The notes under the pieces were generated by a model. It was not told where the DNA came from, searched no databases, and saw nothing but the letters and a program-made list of their open reading frames with translations. Below are positions 9,234-17,673 of a DNA stretch of 45,338 bases, one piece after another. The translations under genes were made by a program, and so were the position numbers. Every line of letters starts with the position of its first letter. Position 1 is the first letter of the stretch. This DNA is from an uncultured Marvinbryantia sp. (GTDB taxonomy: Bacteria; Bacillota; Clostridia; Lachnospirales; Lachnospiraceae). The stretch is taken from the NCBI GenBank assembly GCA_937915375.1, contig CALDMO010000046.1, positions 1 through 45,338 of the forward strand, read 5' to 3'.

Positions 9234-9263
9234 CATACATTTTCTAGGAAACCATGCTATAAT
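9234..9263 (+). promoter_or_regulatory. Extended -10 promoter of the EamA gene
   Basis: A perfect TATAAT (9258-9263) preceded by TGC forms an extended -10. The -35 region is weak (CATACA at 9234-9239, 18-bp spacer). The start codon lies 36 bp downstream. Confidence 0.55.
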
Positions 9264-9298
9264 AAACCTACGAATCAGAATTTAACGAGGTGAAAAAC

Positions 9299-9712
9299 AT
9301 GTGGATAATTTTTGCTATTCTATCAGCTGTTTTTGCGTCATTAACATCTATCTTGGCAAAGATAGGCATTGATGGAGTTCCTTCTAATCTTGCTACAGGA
9401 ATAAGGACGATTGTGGTCGTAGCAATGGCTTGGGTAATGGTTTTTATAACAAACCAGCAAAACAGTATACTTGACATATCAAAGAAAAGTTGGATTTTTT
9501 TAATTTTGTCGGGATTAGCGACCGGTACATCTTGGTTGTGCTATTACAAAGCGTTACAAATGGGAGAAGCATCAAAAGTAATACCAATTGATAAAATGAG
9601 TATTGTACTTACATTGATAATGGCTTTCCTATTTCTGCATGAGCAGTTTACATGGAAATCCGCAGTAGGTTCTATTTTGATTACACTTGGAACGCTTATT
9701 ATGGTGTTATAA
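9299..9712 (+). CDS. Half-length EamA/DMT-family transporter
   Basis: 137 residues with about five hydrophobic helices, one EamA domain instead of the usual two, so it probably acts as a dimer. The motif LATGTSWLCYYKALQMGEASKVIPIDKMS is characteristic of small EamA transporters. The ATG at 9299 is preceded by GAGGTG at 6-bp spacing; an upstream GTG at 9290 overlaps the SD and is rejected. The gene is clearly more AT-rich than its neighbours and is bracketed by two copies of a hairpin repeat, which suggests separate acquisition. Substrate unknown. Confidence 0.8.
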   Translation: MWIIFAILSAVFASLTSILAKIGIDGVPSNLATGIRTIVVVAMAWVMVFITNQQNSILDISKKSWIFLILSGLATGTSWLCYYKALQMGEASKVIPIDKMSIVLTLIMAFLFLHEQFTWKSAVGSILITLGTLIMVL

Positions 9713-9729
9713 TTTCACTTTATAGAACG

Positions 9730-9757
9730 AAGGGGCTATCGGAATAGATAGTTCCAA
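9730..9757 (+). repeat. Hairpin repeat, copy B (downstream of EamA gene)
   Basis: 28 bp, 18 bp after the EamA stop, matching copy A at 9138-9167. As RNA it forms GGGGCTATC / GATAGTTCC around a 6-nt loop. The sequence after it differs from that after copy A, although both are followed within about 60 bp by an ATTTTT run. Confidence 0.6.
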
Positions 9758-9825
9758 TCGGGTAGGGGAGTATCCCAACATTTTTACAATGCCTAGGTCA
9801 TGAAAATTAAGAACCTCTCTTTTTC

Positions 9826-10737
9826 CTAACATCCACTGCCGTCAAACGCCGGAATAAAGCTCTCTTTTGCCGTATCGCCCTCCTGAAAAAATCCATTCTC
9901 CACACCGAGTTCAATTGCATAATCGAGCAGCGCCTCGTACTCTTTTTTCCTGATCTTTCTGCCGAGGCGCGGATGATCCCTCAAATGCTCCATCGGCGTA
10001 TATTGATTCATCATACTGAGAAAAACCGTATCACCGTACAACTCATACAAATAACGTATGATCCGTTTGGAATCCGCCAAATGACCGGGTAGCATCAGAT
10101 GACGCACGATCACGCCTCTCTGCATCATGCCCCGCTCATCAAAAACAGCTTCTCCCGTCTGACGCACCATTTCTCGTATCGCTTCTTTTGCCTTTTCCGG
10201 ATAATCTGCCGCATGCGCATACTCCGCGGCAATCTTCTCGTCCATATATTTGAAATCCGGCAGATAAATATCCACCAAATGTTCCATCATTTTTAAAGTT
10301 TCCGCCTTTTCATAACCACTGCTGTTGTAGACTACCGGAATATGCAGCCCCTGCGCTTTTGCCAGCATCAGCGCCTCCGCCGTCTGTGGCACATAATGAG
10401 CTGCCGTCACCAGATTAATATTGTTTGCCCGTTTTTCCTGCAGTTCCAGAAAGAGTTCCGCCAGTCGGGAAACCGTGACCTCTTTTCCGGCTCTGCCTCC
10501 GGAAATCTCCCAATTCTGACAGAAAATACAGCCAAGATTGCAGCCGGAAAAAAAGACCGTTCCCGAACCTTCCTCCCCGGAAATACAGGGCTCCTCCCAC
10601 ATATGAAGCGCCGCTCTGGCTACAAAAACCCGTGCATCCTCACGGCAAAATCCCAGCTGTCCATTTAAGCGGTCAACACCGCAGGCGCGCGGACAGAGTG
10701 TACAAGCGCGCATCTGATTTTCAGTAAATATATTCAT
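9826..10737 (-). CDS. Radical SAM protein, PflX-like (pyruvate formate-lyase activating enzyme homologue)
   Basis: 303 residues. The radical SAM cluster motif CxxxCxxC is at Cys66, Cys70 and Cys73 (GCNLGCIFCQN). A second set of cysteines near the N-terminus (Cys12, Cys15, Cys19, Cys31) probably binds an auxiliary cluster. This arrangement matches the COG1313/PflX group, whose members resemble glycyl-radical activating enzymes but whose substrates are mostly unknown. No SD precedes the ATG; the gene begins 6 bp after the stop of a small frameshifted ORF (10744-10903), so translation may have been coupled to it. No glycyl radical enzyme is encoded nearby. Confidence 0.85.
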   Translation of the reverse strand: MNIFTENQMRACTLCPRACGVDRLNGQLGFCREDARVFVARAALHMWEEPCISGEEGSGTVFFSGCNLGCIFCQNWEISGGRAGKEVTVSRLAELFLELQEKRANNINLVTAAHYVPQTAEALMLAKAQGLHIPVVYNSSGYEKAETLKMMEHLVDIYLPDFKYMDEKIAAEYAHAADYPEKAKEAIREMVRQTGEAVFDERGMMQRGVIVRHLMLPGHLADSKRIIRYLYELYGDTVFLSMMNQYTPMEHLRDHPRLGRKIRKKEYEALLDYAIELGVENGFFQEGDTAKESFIPAFDGSGC

Positions 10738-10743
10738 ATCGTT

Positions 10744-10903
10744 TCACACTTTTCTTATTGGATGCCTAATGACAGTCTTCCACCTTTGCGGAACAACCTT
10801 TCCTGCATCAGACATCTTTCTTACATATTCCCCGTCTTTTGTATATACGTATCCATTTACGATTACGTCTGCAGCATCTGGCAATTCCAAATTCTCGTTT
10901 CAT
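10744..10903 (-). pseudogene. Small ORF (about 52 codons) broken by a one-base frameshift
   Basis: A strong SD (GGAGG, 6-bp spacing) precedes ATG at 10903, but the frame turns into an Arg/Cys-rich nonsense tail after five codons. Removing one G in TTTGGAATT restores a frame reading MKREFELPDAADVIVNGYVY and on to the TGA at 10744-10746, 6 bp before the radical SAM gene. The restored product looks like a real small soluble protein. The span (160 bp) is one base more than a multiple of three. Either a recent mutation or a sequencing error; the family is not recognised. Confidence 0.5.
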
Positions 10904-10973
10904 CAAACACCTCCGCCGCTTCAAATTTACTTCTTTAAAAAATGCAACTAACCAAATTTTTCTTTGAACGTTC

Positions 10974-11303
10974 TTAAACAAATGAAGCATACATGACATA
11001 AATCTCTGCCATCAAAACAATTCCAAGAACACCATCTACCATCAAATTATACTGTATATCTGTCAAAAATGTTTTTGAATGTGTTAAGAAATACTTTATT
11101 TCTTCCTTTCCCGTTAAAATCGTAATTATAAGCAGTAAAATAGGATACAAAAAAATTTCTATCTTATTTCCAAAATCATCTGCTATTCCATTTACAAAAT
11201 GCACTGGAATAGTTTGAGGCAAGAAAAAAACACCTGCTATCGCTAACAAAATACCAATACCGCAAATTCCCCATGTTAATTTTCTACTTCCTGCAAGTTT
11301 CAT
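10974..11303 (-). CDS. DUF1648-domain small membrane protein (SdpI-like region)
   Basis: 109 residues with three hydrophobic helices (about 10-28, 48-65, 88-106). After helix 1 it carries LPQTIPVHFVNGIADDFGNK, the DUF1648 signature (IPxHFxxxGxxDxxGxK) also seen at the start of SdpI immunity proteins. It is much shorter than SdpI (about 200 residues) and lacks its second half, so it is a stand-alone DUF1648 protein or a truncation. The SD AGAAGG lies 8 bp before the ATG. Function unknown. Confidence 0.65.
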   Translation of the reverse strand: MKLAGSRKLTWGICGIGILLAIAGVFFLPQTIPVHFVNGIADDFGNKIEIFLYPILLLIITILTGKEEIKYFLTHSKTFLTDIQYNLMVDGVLGIVLMAEIYVMYASFV

Positions 11304-11321
11304 AAAAATGCCTTCTTTCTG

Positions 11322-11493
11322 CTATTTTCCTATAATCATATTCCGATTTGGATTCAGTTCCGGTGCATTCAAAAAGAAATCTCCATACGCAATGATTTCT
11401 TTTTATTTCTTTTACAACAGTTTCAACAGCAGGACTAAATTTGAAACTGAAATAGCTTTTTTGAATAAATTCTTGTTTGCCAAACCGGCAGCT
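11322..11493 (-). pseudogene. Decayed reading frame upstream of the DUF1648 gene
   Basis: Minus-strand reading gives protein-like text in two frames: first FGKQEFIQKSYFSFKFSPAV and on to VVKEIK, then, after a frame change in the run AAAAAGAAATC, IAYGDFFLNAPELNPNRN and a TAG 18 bp before the DUF1648 start codon. The position suggests a former upstream partner gene. No family is recognised and the evidence is only that both pieces read like protein. Confidence 0.3.
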
Positions 11494-11528
11494 TTACGTT
11501 TTATAGGCACAGGTTTCAAAAAGAAAAA

Positions 11529-11558
11529 GACAGTCAGAATCCTGCAATCCCCACTGTC
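11529..11558 (-). terminator. Terminator after yqeY
   Basis: Stem GACAGT/ACTGTC, with an 18-nt loop that may fold further, followed on the minus strand by TTTTTC, 10 bp after the yqeY stop. Confidence 0.6.
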
Positions 11559-11567
11559 TCTTTTCGT

Positions 11568-12005
11568 CTATTTACACAGCTCTGCCACAACCGCATTGAT
11601 GACCTTGCCGTCCGCCTTTCCTTTCAGCTCTGCCATTACTGCTTTCATGATCATGCCTTTGTTTTTCGTCGCCAGCACTTCCGCGAATTTTTCTGTCAAT
11701 ATCGCCTTTACTTCATCTGCAGATAACAGCTTTGGCGCGAACTCAGACATTACATCATAACGAAACTGATATTCCGCTTTCAATTCTGTACGCTCTGCCG
11801 GGCATGTCTCAATCTGTTCTTTTACTGTTTTAAGTTCTTTTAAGATTACCTGATCTACCATTGCGGTCGGAATATCTTCCCGACATCCCGCGTCAATTCC
11901 TGCCTTTTTTACTGCTGAAACAAGCGCGGAAATCGCTTCCTTTCTCGGTTTATCTTTCGCTTTCATTGCGGCGATCATCGCCTGCTGTAATACTGCCAGT
12001 TCCAT
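11568..12005 (-). CDS. yqeY: GatB/YqeY domain-containing protein
   Basis: 145 residues, the full length of stand-alone YqeY proteins. The fold matches the C-terminal tail domain of GatB, the tRNA-dependent amidotransferase subunit, and is thought to bind tRNA, though its role is not settled. The helical N-terminus (MKAKDKPRKEAISALVSAVK) and the C-terminal KNKGMIMKAVMAELKGKADG stretch are typical. It starts 24 bp after the C39-like peptidase gene with SD AAGAGG and ends at a terminator, so the two are probably cotranscribed. Confidence 0.9.
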   Translation of the reverse strand: MELAVLQQAMIAAMKAKDKPRKEAISALVSAVKKAGIDAGCREDIPTAMVDQVILKELKTVKEQIETCPAERTELKAEYQFRYDVMSEFAPKLLSADEVKAILTEKFAEVLATKNKGMIMKAVMAELKGKADGKVINAVVAELCK

Positions 12006-12029
12006 ACTTTCTACCTCTTTTCTGTTTTT

Positions 12030-13013
12030 TTACACTTTTGTAAACGCCCACAGACCCTTAATCTGCGTCTGTATCGTCTCAAAATCCCACATTCTTTCAC
12101 TCCGGACTTTGCTGTTCGGATCATTTACGCGAACCTTTCCATCCTCCATGTCTGTCAACACGATAAAATGACCGCCATAGGTGAAATCTCCCGGACCCAT
12201 ACTGCAAATTACCGGTTTGCCGGCCTGCAGTGCTTCCGCCACTGCTGCCTCCGTCGGCTGAATAATCTCACCCTGAATACCAAAGTCCAGACAGCCCGCC
12301 GTCATCAGTTCCCAGTTCGTACCGGTTCCGAAAACATAATAAGAATTATCCATCGCATATTTTCCAACCGCATCCGGCGTTATCTGCGTTTCTCCGGTCA
12401 GTCCGATGATCACCATCGACAGACAGGTCGGCGCGCATCCCGACAAAGCCATATTATCATCCCCGTAAGACATATAACCCCAGCGCTTATCCCACTGCAG
12501 CAGATGCGGAATCTTCTGCGTCTTTTCCGCAGCTGTCAGCGTACTGCTCACTTCCTGATCTGCAGTCAGATACCCTTCCACAAAAGAAAGCATATCCGGA
12601 TTGTTCGCAAGTGCCACCATCAAATCCCCTGGATATTTTTCAAAGTTTTTACAGATTTCCTCAAACTCCGGATAATCCACCGCCAATGTCTCTAACTGTT
12701 CCAACGCTTCCGTATAAGAATACTCCACCGGCTTGTGATACGGATACGGTCCTGGTTTCCGCACTCTTTCTGTCTGCGTCGTCTGCACAGTCTGCTCCGT
12801 TTCCGTTTCTGACATAGCTGTCTGCTGCAGTTCTGTCTCACGAACTTCTCTGATTTTTCCTGCTGCAACAACGCCTGCAGCTGTCAAAAGCAGAACGCTA
12901 AACATGATAATGCCCATCCAAAGCAGCCGTACGTCGCGTTCGCGCTGTTTCTGACGCCGTTTTCTCTCCTGTAACCTCAGGATTTCTTCCTGTTTCTCTG
13001 TATGTGTTCTCAT
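12030..13013 (-). CDS. Membrane-anchored C39-like cysteine peptidase
   Basis: 327 residues: a basic N-terminus (1-29), one transmembrane helix (about 31-51), a Thr/Glu-rich linker (55-85), a helical segment (95-160) and a C39_2 papain-like domain (about 167-327). Catalytic residues are visible: Cys193 in SGCAPTCLSM, His282 in GGHFIVLTD and Asp298 in VNDPNS. The domain should face outside the membrane. Stand-alone C39_2 proteins have no ABC transporter and their substrates are generally unknown. The next gene upstream encodes an acidic secreted protein; a link is speculation. Confidence 0.82.
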   Translation of the reverse strand: MRTHTEKQEEILRLQERKRRQKQRERDVRLLWMGIIMFSVLLLTAAGVVAAGKIREVRETELQQTAMSETETEQTVQTTQTERVRKPGPYPYHKPVEYSYTEALEQLETLAVDYPEFEEICKNFEKYPGDLMVALANNPDMLSFVEGYLTADQEVSSTLTAAEKTQKIPHLLQWDKRWGYMSYGDDNMALSGCAPTCLSMVIIGLTGETQITPDAVGKYAMDNSYYVFGTGTNWELMTAGCLDFGIQGEIIQPTEAAVAEALQAGKPVICSMGPGDFTYGGHFIVLTDMEDGKVRVNDPNSKVRSERMWDFETIQTQIKGLWAFTKV

Positions 13014-13252
13014 TTGATATCTCCGATTTACAAAATATGCTTTGCCTGATGCTTGCAGGCCATTTATTGATATTCAAAGTATATCACAATTGTTTCTGAA
13101 GCTTTTCTAAAGCTTTTTAAAAAATTTATGAAGACCGTGGACGGTTGCTTTGCAATGCCCATATATAATTAGTATAACATGGACAGACGTCAAAGAAAAT
13201 AGTCAAACTATACAGAATCCTGTCGAAAATCAAAAATAGAAATGTAAAAACA
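13014..13252. other. Intergenic region before the C39-like peptidase gene
   Basis: With the terminator beside it, the gap between the peptidase and the acidic protein gene is 363 bp. Its peptidase-proximal part is AT-rich and must hold the peptidase promoter. A -35-like TTGACG with TTATAT about 19 bp downstream (minus strand, around 13155-13190) is the best candidate but is weak. No ORF or RNA family was recognised. Confidence 0.4.
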
Positions 13253-13300
13253 GCAAAGCAGCTGCATGCCGGAAACTTCCAAGCCATACAGCCGCTCTGC
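13253..13300 (-). terminator. Long hairpin terminator after the acidic secreted protein gene
   Basis: An extended hairpin: outer 12-bp stem GCAGAGCGGCTG/CAGCTGCTTTGC (two G-U pairs), then TATG/CATG, then an inner GGAA/TTCC. On the minus strand it is followed by TGTTTTTAC. It lies 76 bp after the stop codon at 13377. Confidence 0.75.
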
Positions 13301-13376
13301 TTATCTATTACTTATTATGAAGGAAATTTATGAAGAAATTTTTAATGCCTGTGGTAAAAAACATCTCTTATATGCA

Positions 13377-14363
13377 TCACTCCTCTGCTGTCTCCGTCGC
13401 TGCGTTATCAGCTCCAACCGTGTCCGCTTCTGTACTGTCTTCTGTCACTGCACTGTCCGCTTCTTTGGCTGCATCTTCCCCGAACACTTCTCCGGCATCT
13501 GCCGAAGATTCCGGCATAAACACGATCACATTTATCGCGTTTCCACTGTCATCTATTGTTGCATATACCATGTCACCTTCCAAAACCGCGTCAATCGAAA
13601 GCTCTGCCACGATTGGTTCCTCATTCGCAGTTTCTTCCGCCTCCACAGACTCTGCCGCATCTGTTTCGGACTCTGCCGTACTTGCTTCCACTGTTTCAGC
13701 AGCACTACTCTCCTCCGTATCTGTTTCAGAAGGTTCTTCTGCTGCATCGGTATCGCTCTCTTTTACCTCTGCTTCAGAGGCGACATCCTCATCTGTCACT
13801 TCTTCCGCCGCCGTGAGCTCTGCCGCTGCCGTTGTATCAGAATACTTTTCTGCCAGTTCCTGCATTTTTTTTGCGTCGGCATCCTGATAAATCAGCTGAA
13901 CAACAGTTTCTTTATTCAGCATGATGTTCATTTCCTCACCAGTGTAGGTAAATACCCCTGCATAACTTTCCGAGCCGGAAACCGCTGTCTCATCTGCTGC
14001 GCTTTCAGCCTCGGCATCCTCACCAGTTTCCGCAGAAGTATCCGTTTCTGCCGCAGCTGTATCCTCTGTATCGTCCGTATTCTGCAAATCCGCAAGCTTT
14101 ATCGTAATACTTCCCTCTTCTGCTGCCGTTACTTCTCCCCAGACAGCTGTTGTTTCTGCCGCTTCGGAATCTGTCTCTTCCTCTGAAATCTCCACCGTGC
14201 CGTCATCAGCCGCGCCGTCATCTACCGTTTCGGCAAGATTCTGCGTGCCGGCCTCATCCGCCACCGTTTCTGTTTGTGCTAGTTCCGTCTCTGCCGCAAA
14301 TACATTCATGGAAGTGACGGACAACGCCAGGCCCAATACCATTGCTGCATATTTTCTTTTCAT
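13377..14363 (-). CDS. Highly acidic, low-complexity secreted protein
   Basis: 328 residues with a clear signal peptide (MKRKYAAMVLGLALSVTSMNVFA, cleavage near 23-24). The rest is extremely rich in Ala, Glu, Asp, Thr and Ser. Three ordered segments stand out: WGEVTAAEEGSITIKL (75-90), a strand-rich piece with GEEMNIMLNKETVVQLI (142-158) and LEGDMVYATIDDSGNAINVI (261-280). Together they resemble the small beta-domain of clostridial secreted proteins reading GxVTxxxxxxITIxL...GDxVxVxxDxxG, split by two long acidic inserts. There is no LPXTG or membrane anchor. Function unknown. A terminator follows 76 bp after the stop. Confidence 0.75.
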   Translation of the reverse strand: MKRKYAAMVLGLALSVTSMNVFAAETELAQTETVADEAGTQNLAETVDDGAADDGTVEISEEETDSEAAETTAVWGEVTAAEEGSITIKLADLQNTDDTEDTAAAETDTSAETGEDAEAESAADETAVSGSESYAGVFTYTGEEMNIMLNKETVVQLIYQDADAKKMQELAEKYSDTTAAAELTAAEEVTDEDVASEAEVKESDTDAAEEPSETDTEESSAAETVEASTAESETDAAESVEAEETANEEPIVAELSIDAVLEGDMVYATIDDSGNAINVIVFMPESSADAGEVFGEDAAKEADSAVTEDSTEADTVGADNAATETAEE

Positions 14364-14510
14364 CTCTTATCAAATCCTTTCTATGTATTGTTCTTGTCGA
14401 CATAGAGTATGATAAAAGAAAAATATGTTCATACTGTGTTTGAATTATGAGCATTACGTGTTTTATTTCTTAAAAAAATATGATTCGGCACATAAAACTT
14501 CAATTGTTCC

Positions 14511-17500
14511 TTAAAAATACAGTTTCACTGTCTTAATCTCAAACGGATGCAGCGTAAATTCCGCGCAGTCCTTTTCCATCGCTTCTCCACAGTCATGCTC
14601 CAGCAAGTTACACGGTACAAATTTCTTCACATCAAATTCAGAGAACAACGTCACTTTTCTGTGTCCGCCTCTGCATTCATGGAAACGCACTACAATCGCA
14701 TTGTCGTCTTCCGCTTTTTTCACCGCGTCAATCTGTACTCCTTCGCCGTCCAGACAAACGATTCTACGGTTGTCCGCAAACGCTCCCCGAACTGCCTTTG
14801 CCGGAAGGTTCAGATAATTTGCCTCCTCAATCACGCCGCCTTCAATGACGCTTCCCTGATGCGGGTAAAGCGCATAAATAAAATCATGTTCACCCATATC
14901 CGCCTCGGTATCCGGGTATTTCGCGCTCTTCAAAAGACTCAGCTTCACAGCATTATCCTTGATGTTGTAACCATATTTACAATCATTTAACAGACTGACG
15001 CCATATCCTTCTTCTGAAAGATCAGCCCATTTATGACCGCATACCTCAAAGCGTGCCCAATCCCAGCTATTGTTCCAGTGTGTCGGACGCTCCACATGGC
15101 CGAATTGGATGTCGTAAGTTGCCTTTGTCGAACGAATATCGGTATAGAATGCTGTTTTTAACAAACGATGTGATTCGTGCCAGTCCACATGCGTCACAAA
15201 ATCGATTCTTCCGTTTTCCGCATAAACGACCATATCCTGCACGATTTCTGATTTATGATATGGATACTGGAAGCGAAGCGTCATCTTCTGCGCGCCGTCC
15301 TCAATTACTTCCGGCGTGCCGCTCATCACAGCCGTCTCCATTTTCTGGGTATAGAAAATATCAATATCCCAGGCATCATACATAATCGGCTTGTCCTCAT
15401 AAATTTCCAGAACGTTTCCTAGCTGTCCCTCGCGCAGTACCTGACGATCCGCCTTTTTATCGTAGATCATCATCAGCTGACCGTTTTCATTCCACTGCAG
15501 CGTATAATACGGCGTTTCTAAGGTATTCCCGTTCAGCACAAATGGACTTTCCGATTTTGTTTCACCCTCTGTAAAAAGAACCTCGGTTATACCAAACGGT
15601 ACAGTCTCCACCAAAACTTCGTAACCATCTGCTGTTCTTTGGGAAGAAAGTACCTTTCCTTCTTTATCGGTAAAAGAACCTTCACGCCGCTCCGGAATAC
15701 TCACCAGCTCTTTTCCGGCAAAACTGTTGGTAGTATAAATGCTCCAGCAATTTTCTGTCCCTTTTGTTAAACTGTCAACCGCCGCTTCTCTCACTTTTTC
15801 CATACGCGCCTTTGCAACGCCGTAATTTATGCGTGAATCCGCATACACCTCATGAATGGATGACCCCGGAATAATGTCATGGAACTGATGCAGCAGCACG
15901 CATTCCCAGCTGTCATTTAATTCTTGCTGCGCGTAATTTCCGCCAAGGATATAACTCAGAGAAGACAGCCATTCCGTCTGCGCAAGCTCCAATTCCAATT
16001 TTCGATTCGTCTTTTTATTGTATGCCTGAGATGTATACGTTCCTCTATGATATTCCAGATACAGTTCTCCATCCCAGGTATGTACATAACGATCCGTCTC
16101 TTCCACTTGTTTATGGATTCTGCGGAAGAAATCTCCGGCACGCTCAGTTTTTACATGCGGAAGCCCGGGGATCACATCCATCGCGCGGCGCAGTTCCAGC
16201 ATCTCACGGGTAACACCTCCGCCGCCGTCACCGTAACCATAGGAAATCAGCACATCTTTGCTCAGTTCTTTGTTTTTAAATTTCTGCCAGCTTCCCAGAG
16301 CAGAATGCGGCGTCACAAGTCCGTTATAGGTAGAATAACGAGTGGAACTGTCCTGTCCCTCACCGGGCGTGTCTACAAAATAGGTCAGCACCTCTGTTCC
16401 ATCAATACCGCGCCATTTAAACAAATCATCCGGAATAGAGTTAAACTGATTCCAGCTGATCTTCGTCGTCATAAACGTGTCGATCTCGCAGAGCTTTAAA
16501 ATCTGCGGCAGCGCCCAGCTATAACCGAATACATCCGGCAGCCACAAATATTCGCACTTTCTTCCAAATTCCTGTTCAAAGAAACGGGTGCCATGCAGGA
16601 ACTGGCGCACCAGCGCTTCACCGGAAGAAATGTTGCAGTCTGCCTCCACCCACATACCTCCGTCAGTTTCCCATTTTCCCTCATCCACACGCTTTTTAAT
16701 CTGTTCATACAACTCCGGACAATCATTTTTGATATATTTATAAAGCTGCGGCTGTGTCTGCAGGAAAATATATTCGTCATACCGTTCCATTAAGCGAAGT
16801 ACCGTTGCAAAGGAACGCTGCGCTTTTTCTCTGGTATGTTTCAGTCTCCACAGCCATGCCACATCAATATGAGTATGACCCACCACACAGACATTGACAT
16901 CCGTATGTTTTTCTATTTTCTGCAGTTCATCCATCAGCACGCCGTGCGCAGTTTCCGCCGTCTCATAAAAAGAATCCTCATCCCAGTTGATGCAGGCCAG
17001 CGTCCGATCAAGCGCTCCTTTTAAGTCCTCATAAACAGACTCTTTCGGATCAAGCAGCTCTAACGTTTCCGTGATCGCGCAGACAAAATAGTACAGCTCA
17101 TCTGTTTTTTTGTGAAGGTAAGCGACATCCGCCTGTCTGCACTGATGATAGAAAGTGCGGTGCTCACCGCCGCCTTCCAGTCCTGTCCATAAAAGGAAGG
17201 TCAAACGCACTTTCTGTCCGGCCAGTTCACCCAGCAGCACCTCTTGATGATTCGTATCCACACCTTGAAACGGTCTGCCATTTATATAAAGAAGTGATTC
17301 AAATCCACTATTGTATCCTCCGCCTGTTTCACCGAAATCAAACAGACCGACCACCTCACAGCCATCTGGATTTTCCGGCAATACAACTTCCTTTTCCAGC
17401 CAAAGATATCTGTCTCTTCCTACAAAAAAATCGTTTTTTCCAAATGGCTTTCCCTCGATTTTCTCTGGAAGTCCGTGATAAACTTCCTCGTCCGGCAGAT

Positions 17501-17603
17501 TACCCTCCATCGATGTAAAAGGCGCTATACACTGCTGACCGAAATATCGTCTTTCTCCCAGCTCTTTTGTTCTGCTTTTAAATTTGTCAAGCGTCAAAAA
17601 CAT
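14511..17603 (-). CDS. GH38 alpha-mannosidase
   Basis: 1030 residues, the full family length. The catalytic domain begins near residue 235. VGHTHIDVAWLWRLKHTREK supplies Zn ligands His243 and Asp247, and the nucleophile is Asp357 in WLPDVFGYS. A beta-rich N-terminal domain (1-230) and C-terminal beta-sandwich domains (about 640-1030) are in place. There is no signal peptide, so it should trim alpha-mannosides in the cytoplasm after uptake, as bacterial GH38 enzymes do for N-glycan fragments. The SD (AAAGGAA) precedes ATG 17603. It follows a CDF transporter gene after 70 bp on the same strand, possibly in one transcript; no terminator was seen after it. Confidence 0.93.
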   Translation of the reverse strand: MFLTLDKFKSRTKELGERRYFGQQCIAPFTSMEGNLPDEEVYHGLPEKIEGKPFGKNDFFVGRDRYLWLEKEVVLPENPDGCEVVGLFDFGETGGGYNSGFESLLYINGRPFQGVDTNHQEVLLGELAGQKVRLTFLLWTGLEGGGEHRTFYHQCRQADVAYLHKKTDELYYFVCAITETLELLDPKESVYEDLKGALDRTLACINWDEDSFYETAETAHGVLMDELQKIEKHTDVNVCVVGHTHIDVAWLWRLKHTREKAQRSFATVLRLMERYDEYIFLQTQPQLYKYIKNDCPELYEQIKKRVDEGKWETDGGMWVEADCNISSGEALVRQFLHGTRFFEQEFGRKCEYLWLPDVFGYSWALPQILKLCEIDTFMTTKISWNQFNSIPDDLFKWRGIDGTEVLTYFVDTPGEGQDSSTRYSTYNGLVTPHSALGSWQKFKNKELSKDVLISYGYGDGGGGVTREMLELRRAMDVIPGLPHVKTERAGDFFRRIHKQVEETDRYVHTWDGELYLEYHRGTYTSQAYNKKTNRKLELELAQTEWLSSLSYILGGNYAQQELNDSWECVLLHQFHDIIPGSSIHEVYADSRINYGVAKARMEKVREAAVDSLTKGTENCWSIYTTNSFAGKELVSIPERREGSFTDKEGKVLSSQRTADGYEVLVETVPFGITEVLFTEGETKSESPFVLNGNTLETPYYTLQWNENGQLMMIYDKKADRQVLREGQLGNVLEIYEDKPIMYDAWDIDIFYTQKMETAVMSGTPEVIEDGAQKMTLRFQYPYHKSEIVQDMVVYAENGRIDFVTHVDWHESHRLLKTAFYTDIRSTKATYDIQFGHVERPTHWNNSWDWARFEVCGHKWADLSEEGYGVSLLNDCKYGYNIKDNAVKLSLLKSAKYPDTEADMGEHDFIYALYPHQGSVIEGGVIEEANYLNLPAKAVRGAFADNRRIVCLDGEGVQIDAVKKAEDDNAIVVRFHECRGGHRKVTLFSEFDVKKFVPCNLLEHDCGEAMEKDCAEFTLHPFEIKTVKLYF

Positions 17604-17673
17604 ATTTTTGATTCCTTTCCTTTTTATTTGCAGAGAACGCTCCTGCCGCTCTCAAACATACCTATCTAAAAAA

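Noticed and set aside
9138..9757. Integron-type attC cassette around the EamA gene
   Set aside because: The repeats lack the attC core sites and no integrase is present; only a hairpin repeat can be claimed.
13266..14186. Long plus-strand frames opposite the acidic secreted protein
   Set aside because: They read as Cys/Arg/Phe- or Ser-rich text, the mirror of an Ala/Glu/Thr-rich gene, with no SD. The minus frame has a signal peptide and a terminator.
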